A stretch of DNA of 64,000 nucleotides from Pseudomonadota bacterium (GTDB lineage Bacteria; Pseudomonadota; Gammaproteobacteria; Berkiellales; Berkiellaceae). The position numbers and the translations under genes were made by a program. Position 1 is the stretch's first letter, and each line of letters begins with the position of its first letter. The notes beneath the pieces are model-generated. The model searched no databases. It was given only the letters and a program-made list of their open reading frames with translations, and was not told where the DNA came from. Positions 57,960-64,000 of the stretch are shown one piece after another. The DNA lies in NCBI GenBank assembly GCA_018241965.1, contig JAFECS010000015.1, forward strand, positions 41,586 to 105,585. Direction: 5' to 3'.

Positions 57960-58985
57960 ATGAAGCACTTATTGATTACAGGTGGAGCTGGTTTTATTGG
58001 ATCTAACGCTGTTAGTTATTTCTTAAATAAATATGAAAATTATACCATTATCAATTTAGATAAAATGACCTACGCAGCGTCAGAAAAAAATATGGCTTCC
58101 TTTAAAGACAATCCACGCCATATTTTTATTAAGGGTGATATCACTGACAGTGTCTTGGTTGAAAAAATATTCGCCGAATATGCTGTTGAAGGTGTGATCC
58201 ATTTTGCCGCCGAATCTCATGTCGATAATTCTATCAGTGGGCCGGATGTTTTTATTAAAACCAATATCCTAGGAACTTTTGTTTTATTAGAAGCTGCCCG
58301 TAAAGCCTGGATAAACAAGCCACAAAATCGCTTTCATCATATTTCTACTGATGAGGTGTATGGTTCTTTGGGCGAAACAGGTGCTTTTACTGAAGACACC
58401 GCTTATGCGCCAAATTCGCCTTATAGCGCCAGTAAAGCAAGCGCTGATCATTTAGTGCGAAGTTATTTTAAGACCTATGGTTTAAATACCGTTATTACCA
58501 ATTGTTCCAATAATTATGGCCCACATCAGCATGATGAAAAGCTTATTCCCACCATCATTCGACATGCACTTTTGAAAAAACCTATTCCCATTTATGGTAA
58601 TGGTAAAAATGTGCGCGATTGGTTATACGTTAAAGATCATTGCCAGGCAATTGATGTGGTGTATCATCAGGGGCAAGCGGGCGAGTGTTATAATATTGGT
58701 GGTAATCATGAATTATCCAATATCACTTTAGCAAAACTTATTTGTGAAAAATTAAATCACAGAATGAAAAACACGGATATAGATTATGCCTCCTTAATTC
58801 AATATGTTCCTGATAGGGCAGGTCATGATTATAGATATGCAGTGAGCTTCCAGAAGATGAGCAACACTTTTTCCTGGCGACCTGGTACCTCATTTGAAGA
58901 AGGGTTATCTCAAACCCTTGAATATTATATACAGCAATATACCCAAAGTACGAAACTTAGTGATAAGAGTGTAACATGCTATTAG
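57960..58985 (+). CDS. rmlB: dTDP-glucose 4,6-dehydratase
   Basis: A 341-aa extended SDR. NAD loop 'GGAGFIGSNAV', the active-site 'STDEVYGSLG' and Y-x3-K in 'YSASKASADH'. It yields dTDP-4-keto-6-deoxyglucose, the substrate of the ketoisomerase. No rmlC or rmlD is present in the window, so this branch serves the 3-amino sugar rather than rhamnose. It overlaps the next gene by ten bases. Confidence 0.97.
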   Translation: MKHLLITGGAGFIGSNAVSYFLNKYENYTIINLDKMTYAASEKNMASFKDNPRHIFIKGDITDSVLVEKIFAEYAVEGVIHFAAESHVDNSISGPDVFIKTNILGTFVLLEAARKAWINKPQNRFHHISTDEVYGSLGETGAFTEDTAYAPNSPYSASKASADHLVRSYFKTYGLNTVITNCSNNYGPHQHDEKLIPTIIRHALLKKPIPIYGNGKNVRDWLYVKDHCQAIDVVYHQGQAGECYNIGGNHELSNITLAKLICEKLNHRMKNTDIDYASLIQYVPDRAGHDYRYAVSFQKMSNTFSWRPGTSFEEGLSQTLEYYIQQYTQSTKLSDKSVTCY

Positions 58986-59791
58986 ATGAACTCACGCCGC
59001 CGCTAGTTAAAAAAATAATTCGAAAAGCCATCAAACCAGTTAGGGTTTATGATAGCCATGATAAAGCCTTAGAAGTAATAGGGCATCAAGGTTATGACAA
59101 TCAGGCATTAATTGATTTGATCTATGCTAAAACTAAAAACTATATTCAAGAAATAAACCAACATCAGATTTTACCTTTAGCCACGCATCATTTATTTTTA
59201 TTAAGTGTGATAGGCATAATGCAAAAAAGCACCATAAAAGTCTTAGACTTTGGTGGCGCATTTGGCACACATTATTTTTTAACTAAAGCTTTTTATCCTA
59301 ATATCACTTTTGATTGGACAGTCATTGAATTGCCACAATTAGTGCACATGGGCCAAAATTTAGAAAATGATGAATTAAAATTTTTAGATATTCAAAATAA
59401 TTTTGAGGATCCCATAGGCTCATTCGATCTTGTATTAACCTCAGGGGCTTTACAACATATGCCTAACCCTGAACAAACCCTCTCTTTTTTAGCAAAGCAC
59501 CAAGCAAATTATATTGCTTTGCTACGATTAGGGGTTAATTTATCTGCGCATGATTTATGGGCTATACATAGAGTGCATTTGAAAGATTGTGGGCCAGGAA
59601 AATGCCCAGACAACCCACCACAGGGAATTGCTGCTTTTCCTTTTTGTTTAATGTCAGAGCAAGGTGTGAAACGTTCGCTCAATAATTATGAAGTGGTTTT
59701 ATCCTGTGTTGAACAAAGTGGTACGATTGCCTTACCTGGCTATGATATTCGTGGATTTAACAATTTGTATCAGTTCAGGGGGCAAGCGTGA
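58976..59791 (+). CDS. Putative methyltransferase, TIGR04325-like
   Basis: A 271-aa protein. The SAM-like loop is 'VLDFGGAFGTHYF', then 'FDWTVIELPQLVHMGQ' and 'DLVLTSGALQHMP'. This arrangement is that of the TIGR04325 methyltransferase family of polysaccharide clusters. The N-terminal 60 residues are a family-specific extension. It follows rmlB with a ten-base overlap and may methylate the amino sugar. Confidence 0.8.
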   Translation: MLLDELTPPLVKKIIRKAIKPVRVYDSHDKALEVIGHQGYDNQALIDLIYAKTKNYIQEINQHQILPLATHHLFLLSVIGIMQKSTIKVLDFGGAFGTHYFLTKAFYPNITFDWTVIELPQLVHMGQNLENDELKFLDIQNNFEDPIGSFDLVLTSGALQHMPNPEQTLSFLAKHQANYIALLRLGVNLSAHDLWAIHRVHLKDCGPGKCPDNPPQGIAAFPFCLMSEQGVKRSLNNYEVVLSCVEQSGTIALPGYDIRGFNNLYQFRGQA

Positions 59792-60933
59792 AGCTGTCGC
59801 TTAATTTTAATCATATTGGTAATTTATTGCGTGATTTTTTCTTGATTACGGGCATTATTGTTTTTTTATTGTTTGCTGGCCACTTTGCTATTGGTGGTGC
59901 GCGGTATATCAAGCACAGTATTCAAGGAATTAAAACGGGTGAAGATTTAGCTTCGTCTTTAAAACAATCTCCTGTTTTTGCAAACTATCAAGGCTATGAT
60001 GACTATTTTAATGATGCTAATTTAGCTTCAACGATGAAAATCGTTCCCTACTACCATTGGCGTAGAACAGCTTATGACGGGAATGTGATTAAAATAGATG
60101 AAAATTCCATTCGCAGAACCATTAAATCCCCCCATGAAAATGCAAAAAAAGTGTTTTTGTTTGGTGGTTCAACCATGTGGGGTACAGGAACGCCAGATCA
60201 ATATACCATTGCAAGCCAACTTCAAGCGCGACTTGGCCCGCATTATGATGTTTATAATTTTGGCGAAACTGCCTTTGTTTCTGTTCAGGAGTTAAATTTA
60301 CTCTTAGAGCAATTATCTAAAGGTTTAAAGCCAGATATTGTTGTATTTTACGATGGGGTTAATGATGGTTATGCTGGCATGTATTCGCCAGGGATCCCAC
60401 GCCACCCTCAGTTTCGTCAAGAAGACTATGAGAGCAACGAATCAACTGCAAAGCTCATTCGAAAATTATTAGATAAAACCAATTATATTGCCCTTACTGC
60501 GAGAATGGATAAGTGGCTAGGCAAAGATGATCTTTCCAAATGGGAAAATAATATCCAACCTAAGATTGAAAATAATGCCAAAATAGTGGTCAATAACTAT
60601 GAACAGCTGATGCATCAAGTGCAAGGGTTGGCTTCAGTGTATGGTTTTAAAGCATATCACTTTTGGCAGCCTTTGCTGTTAACACAAAATCGCAAATTAA
60701 CCGATTATGAGCAAGCTTTATTTGACGCTAATTCTCCTCAACTGGTTGCTTCTTATAAAGTACTTTATCAGCAAGCAAAAACGCAATTAGCAGGAAAGCC
60801 AGGTTTTTATTATATTGCTGATGCTTTTGATAACGTAAATCAACCGATCTTTTTTGATTTTTGCCATGTGGGGCCAAAAGGAAACGAAATTGTTGCTGCC
60901 AAGATGGCGCAAGTTATTTCACAGAAGGGTTAA
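59788..60933 (+). CDS. Membrane-anchored SGNH/GDSL hydrolase-like protein
   Basis: A 381-aa protein with one N-terminal helix (about 12-35). SGNH block I is '[11 protein letters not shown]', block III is 'FYDGVNDGY' and block V is '[11 protein letters not shown]' (Asp, His). It may add or remove acyl groups on the exported glycan. The start is GTG (59788), overlapping the previous stop. The last 20 bases overlap the convergent GT2 gene. Confidence 0.82.
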   Translation: MKLSLNFNHIGNLLRDFFLITGIIVFLLFAGHFAIGGARYIKHSIQGIKTGEDLASSLKQSPVFANYQGYDDYFNDANLASTMKIVPYYHWRRTAYDGNVIKIDENSIRRTIKSPHENAKKVFLFGGSTMWGTGTPDQYTIASQLQARLGPHYDVYNFGETAFVSVQELNLLLEQLSKGLKPDIVVFYDGVNDGYAGMYSPGIPRHPQFRQEDYESNESTAKLIRKLLDKTNYIALTARMDKWLGKDDLSKWENNIQPKIENNAKIVVNNYEQLMHQVQGLASVYGFKAYHFWQPLLLTQNRKLTDYEQALFDANSPQLVASYKVLYQQAKTQLAGKPGFYYIADAFDNVNQPIFFDFCHVGPKGNEIVAAKMAQVISQKG

Positions 60934-61657
60934 GATTTTGTTTAAATGTGGGCGAAGTTGAGAATAGGCCATACTTTAAGATGCAATAAATCGCCCTAAA
61001 CCCATCTTTCCAACCTATCTTTTTACCTTCTTGATAGGTACGGCCAAAATAGGAGATCCCCACCTCATAAATACGAATGCCAGGAATTTTGGCTAGTAGG
61101 GCGGTTACTTCCGGCTCAAAGCCAAAGCGTTTTTCTTGTAGGGTGAGGCTTTGAATAATGGAGCGTTTAAAAACTTTATAGCAAGTTTCCATATCGGTGA
61201 GGTTAAGATTGGTAAACATATTGCTTAACAGGGTTAAAAACTTGTTTCCCATCGAATGCCAAAAATAAAGCACACGGTGAGAATCGCCGCCTATAAAGCG
61301 GCTACCATACACCACATCAGCAACGCCGCCCGTTAAGGGGCCAAGCAGTTTGGGATAATCTTGGGGGGTATATTCTAGATCTGAGTCTTGAATAATAACA
61401 TAATCGCCGGTGGCGTGTTTGATGCCAGTATGTAAAGCGGCACCTTTGCCTTGATTAACACTATGATGCACCAGTATATCGATTTTGGACTTAAGCGTTG
61501 TGTCTAGTAATTCTTTAACTCCATCGGTTGAACCATCATTAACAACAATAATTTCAAGTTTGCCGTCAATCGGTGCCGCTTTCACAGTGTCAATCAACTC
61601 GGCAATCGTGTTTTTTTCGTTATAACAGGGAATAACAACAGATAGCGTATAACTCAT
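60914..61657 (-). CDS. Family 2 glycosyltransferase (dolichol-phosphate-mannose-synthase-like)
   Basis: A 247-aa GT2 protein. Features: '[20 protein letters not shown]', 'VVNDGSTDG', the D-x-D-like 'QDSDLEYTP' and '[10 protein letters not shown]'. Enzymes of this type build polyprenyl-phosphate sugars. It overlaps the UXS gene by ATGA, so it may use UDP-xylose or a related donor. No C-terminal membrane helices are present. Confidence 0.88.
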   Translation of the reverse strand: MSYTLSVVIPCYNEKNTIAELIDTVKAAPIDGKLEIIVVNDGSTDGVKELLDTTLKSKIDILVHHSVNQGKGAALHTGIKHATGDYVIIQDSDLEYTPQDYPKLLGPLTGGVADVVYGSRFIGGDSHRVLYFWHSMGNKFLTLLSNMFTNLNLTDMETCYKVFKRSIIQSLTLQEKRFGFEPEVTALLAKIPGIRIYEVGISYFGRTYQEGKKIGWKDGFRAIYCILKYGLFSTSPTFKQNLNPSVK

Positions 61658-62619
61658 GATACAACTTCACTATTGGTTTTGCTTAACAGGGTTTCAAAAT
61701 AAGTGATGGTTTTTTTCAACCCACTTAACAGATCCACTTTTGGCTCCCAGCCTAATTCCTCTTGGGCTGTGGTGATATCAGGGCAGCGCTGTTTAGGATC
61801 ATCAATTGGTAATGGATGATAAACAAGTTTAGATCGGCTACCAGTGATTTCTAGAATGATACTTGCAATCTCATTCATGGATTTTTCTACCGGGTTGCCG
61901 ATATTTACTGGGGTATGAAGTTTTGGTTTATCTATTAAGCGCATCCAACCGTCAATTTGATCATCAACATAGCAAAAAGAGCGGCTTTGTTCACCACTGC
62001 CATATATGGTGATTGGATCATTGCGCAAGGCTTGGACAATAAAATTACTGACTACGCGGCCATCGTTTTGGCACATTTGGGGGCCATAGGTATTAAAAAT
62101 ACGCACAATACGAATATCCACATGATGCATGCGGTGATAATCCATAAATAAGGTTTCAGCAGCGCGTTTGCCTTCATCGTAACAAGAGCGCGGTCCCACG
62201 CAATTGACATTGCCCCAATAATCTTCACGCTGCGGGTGAACATGGGGATCGCCATACACTTCACTCGTTGAGGTAAATAAAACGGGTACTTTTAATTGTT
62301 TAGCTAAATCCAGCACATGGATGGCGCCTAACACGCTGGTTTTTAAAGTTTGTACCGGATCGCGCTGATAATGCACAGGACTAGCAGGGCACGCTAAATG
62401 GAAAATTACATCGGCTTTAATGTTAAAGGGGCGGCAAACATCTTGTTCAACGACTTCAAATTCAGGTAAATCCAAGAGTGGTGCAATATTGTCCATTCTC
62501 CCGGTATAAAAATTATCAAGACATATAACGCGGTGTTGTTGGCTGATTAACCGCTTGCACAGATGGGAGCCTAAAAAGCCCGCACCACCAGTTACTAATA
62601 CTGTTTTTTTAGATTTCAT
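61654..62619 (-). CDS. uxs: UDP-glucuronate decarboxylase (UDP-xylose synthase)
   Basis: A 321-aa extended SDR. NAD loop '[10 protein letters not shown]', '[12 protein letters not shown]', the UXS signature '[22 protein letters not shown]', 'STSEVYGDP' and Y-x3-K in '[10 protein letters not shown]'. It decarboxylates UDP-glucuronate to UDP-xylose. The divergent ugd supplies its substrate. The match is strong over the full length. Confidence 0.95.
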   Translation of the reverse strand: MKSKKTVLVTGGAGFLGSHLCKRLISQQHRVICLDNFYTGRMDNIAPLLDLPEFEVVEQDVCRPFNIKADVIFHLACPASPVHYQRDPVQTLKTSVLGAIHVLDLAKQLKVPVLFTSTSEVYGDPHVHPQREDYWGNVNCVGPRSCYDEGKRAAETLFMDYHRMHHVDIRIVRIFNTYGPQMCQNDGRVVSNFIVQALRNDPITIYGSGEQSRSFCYVDDQIDGWMRLIDKPKLHTPVNIGNPVEKSMNEIASIILEITGSRSKLVYHPLPIDDPKQRCPDITTAQEELGWEPKVDLLSGLKKTITYFETLLSKTNSEVVS

Positions 62620-62706
62620 AGTTTTCTAACTTTAAGCCGGTTTTACAAAGATCCATTTAAATTTAGGAGCAAAGTCTATCATGTGGTTTTTAGCTAAATC
62701 CATGTT

Positions 62707-62735
62707 TTGACAGCAATCGCATAAGCCTTTATTGT
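62707..62735 (+). promoter_or_regulatory. Promoter of ugd
   Basis: A perfect -35 TTGACA (62707-62712) is followed after 17 bases by TATTGT (62730-62735, four of six to TATAAT). The start codon of ugd is about 40 bases further. Uxs is transcribed away on the other strand, so this region serves both directions. Confidence 0.6.
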
Positions 62736-62777
62736 GCAGCCATTATTTCAATCAAGGAAAGTGGTTATTTAAATAAC

Positions 62778-64000
62778 ATGAAAATAACAGTCTATGGATC
62801 AGGGTATGTGGGGTTAGTGATTGCAGCTTGTTTTGCCGAAGTAGGCCACGATGTCGTGTGTATGGATGTGAATGCTGCAAAAATTGAAAAATTAAAGCAA
62901 GGTATCATTCCAATTTATGAGCCAGGTTTAGAAGAAGTTGTTAAAAACACACAACAAGCCAAGCATCTTTTATTTACTACCGATGTAGAGCTTGCCGCTA
63001 AACATGGTGAATGCCAATTTATTGCCGTAGGCACACCGCCAGACAAAGACGGCAATGCCGATCTCTCTTATGTGCTTGCTGTAGCCCAAAATATAGCGGC
63101 CTACATGTCTGCCTACACTGTTGTTATCAATAAATCCACCGTTCCCTTGGGGACAGCCGCTAAAGTGCGCGAGGTGATATCACAAGGACTTGCTCACAGA
63201 AACTGTGATATCGCTTTTGATGTGGTTTCTAATCCAGAATTTTTAAAAGAAGGAGCTGCGCTCAAAGACTTTAGAGAGCCAGATCGGGTGGTGATTGGGG
63301 TAGCAAGCAAAACTGCCGAAGAAAAATTGCGTGCACTTTATGCGCCCTTTAGCCATGAAGCACATAGAATGATTGTAATGGATATTGCCTCGGCTGAATT
63401 AACAAAATACGCAGCCAATGCAATGTTAGCAACTAAAATTAGTTTTATGAATCAGATCGCTCAATTGGCCGAAAAAGTAGGTGCAGATGTTGAACAAGTG
63501 AGGCAGGGCATCGGGGCCGACATACGCATTGGCACTCATTTTACCCACGCAGGTTGTGGCTATGGTGGTTCCTGTTTTGGTAAAGACATTCAAGCTTTAA
63601 TCCATACTTGTTTAATGCATAATAGCCCAGCAGATATTATTCAAGCGGTGGAAAAAATAAATCAGTCACAAAAGCGCTTTTTATTTGAGAAAATGATGAC
63701 GTATTATCATGCGGATATCGTCGGCAAAACATTTGCTATTTGGGGCCTTGCGTTTAAACCAGAAACCGACGATATGCGCGATGCGCCAAGCTTAGTGATG
63801 ATTGATGCGCTTTTAGAAAATGGAGCAAAAGTCCAAGTGTATGATCCCAAAGCCATGCATGAGGCGCAAACATTTATCGGTAAAAGAAAAGAGATTGCAT
63901 ATTGTGATAATCAATACGATGCACTAAAAGGCGCGCAAGCGTTGGTCATTATGACCGAATGGCAACAGTTTAGGCATCCAGATTTTGATAAAGTAAAAGC
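62778..64000 (+). CDS. ugd: UDP-glucose 6-dehydrogenase (cut by window end)
   Basis: An open frame runs from ATG 62778 through the end of the window with no stop, giving 407 residues so far. NAD loop 'YGSGYVGLVIAACFAEVGHDV', the catalytic cysteine in 'GYGGSCFGKD', and 'WGLAFKPETDDMRDAPS' in the C-terminal domain are all present. It oxidises UDP-glucose to UDP-glucuronate, the substrate of the neighbouring UXS. Most of the protein is present; bacterial homologues run to roughly 440-460 aa. No clear ribosome binding site is seen. Confidence 0.96.
   Translation, partial: MKITVYGSGYVGLVIAACFAEVGHDVVCMDVNAAKIEKLKQGIIPIYEPGLEEVVKNTQQAKHLLFTTDVELAAKHGECQFIAVGTPPDKDGNADLSYVLAVAQNIAAYMSAYTVVINKSTVPLGTAAKVREVISQGLAHRNCDIAFDVVSNPEFLKEGAALKDFREPDRVVIGVASKTAEEKLRALYAPFSHEAHRMIVMDIASAELTKYAANAMLATKISFMNQIAQLAEKVGADVEQVRQGIGADIRIGTHFTHAGCGYGGSCFGKDIQALIHTCLMHNSPADIIQAVEKINQSQKRFLFEKMMTYYHADIVGKTFAIWGLAFKPETDDMRDAPSLVMIDALLENGAKVQVYDPKAMHEAQTFIGKRKEIAYCDNQYDALKGAQALVIMTEWQQFRHPDFDKVK

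Overview
The window looks like chromosomal DNA of an AT-rich, compactly organised gammaproteobacterium. The gene families (YbhGFSR-type ABC exporter, kdpFABC, a DUF3734-type patatin, HtpX-like M48 plus LemA, the DUF2157/DUF4401/GDYXXLXY trio) and the serine tRNA agree with that. A Legionellales-like host is a guess from gene flavour only. Genes are tightly packed, with many 4-base ATGA overlaps inside operons and several convergent pairs that overlap or abut at their 3' ends.

Region 1 (1-12.7 kb): tRNA-Ser(GGA), then a MntA/HepT toxin-antitoxin pair 22 bases behind it. On the minus strand follow a RimJ/RimL-type acetyltransferase, a patatin-like phospholipase and a four-gene HlyD/ABC export operon. 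Two SDF-family (DAACS) symporters flank a large membrane protein fused to a spermidine-synthase-like domain.

Region 2 (12.7-19.3 kb): a kdp potassium-ATPase operon read on the minus strand: a 25-aa membrane peptide, kdpF, kdpA, kdpB, kdpC, and a kdpD that stops just before the histidine-kinase core. There is no kdpE.

Region 3 (19.4-31.1 kb): mixed housekeeping and stress genes: an unusual fusion of a chloramphenicol-phosphotransferase-like kinase with an AAC(6')-like acetyltransferase, a TPM-domain protein, a two-lobed retropepsin-like protease, the DUF2157/DUF4401/GDYXXLXY membrane operon, an HtpX-like M48 protease with LemA, Dps, a methyltransferase, an orphan protein and a degenerate sugar nucleotidyltransferase.

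Region 4 (31.1-64 kb): a surface-glycan biosynthesis region. A 17-gene operon (31403-49945) makes GDP-L-fucose (gmd, fcl) and CMP-pseudaminic acid (pseB, pseC, a pseF/aldo-keto-reductase fusion, pseG, pseH, pseI). Mixed among these are candidate tailoring genes: an SDR, WbqC, two methyltransferases, a Fe/2-oxoglutarate dioxygenase, a hexapeptide acyltransferase, a glycosyltransferase, and a metallo-beta-lactamase-fold protein resembling the catalytic part of CMP-sialic acid hydroxylase (CMAH) without its Rieske domain. An ABC flippase-like gene ends the operon. An MBOAT/SGNH acyltransfer pair lies opposite. A second operon (53014-60933) makes a dTDP-3-amino-3,6-dideoxyhexose (rmlA, rmlB, fdtA, fdtB) with glycosyltransferases and methyltransferases. 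The window ends with the UDP-xylose branch: uxs with a GT2 gene on the minus strand, and a divergent ugd cut by the window edge.

The most interesting candidate for an undescribed system is the set of oxidative tailoring genes (CMAH-like, PhyH, SDR, AKR fusion) inside an apparently complete pseudaminic acid operon, which suggests a modified nonulosonic acid.
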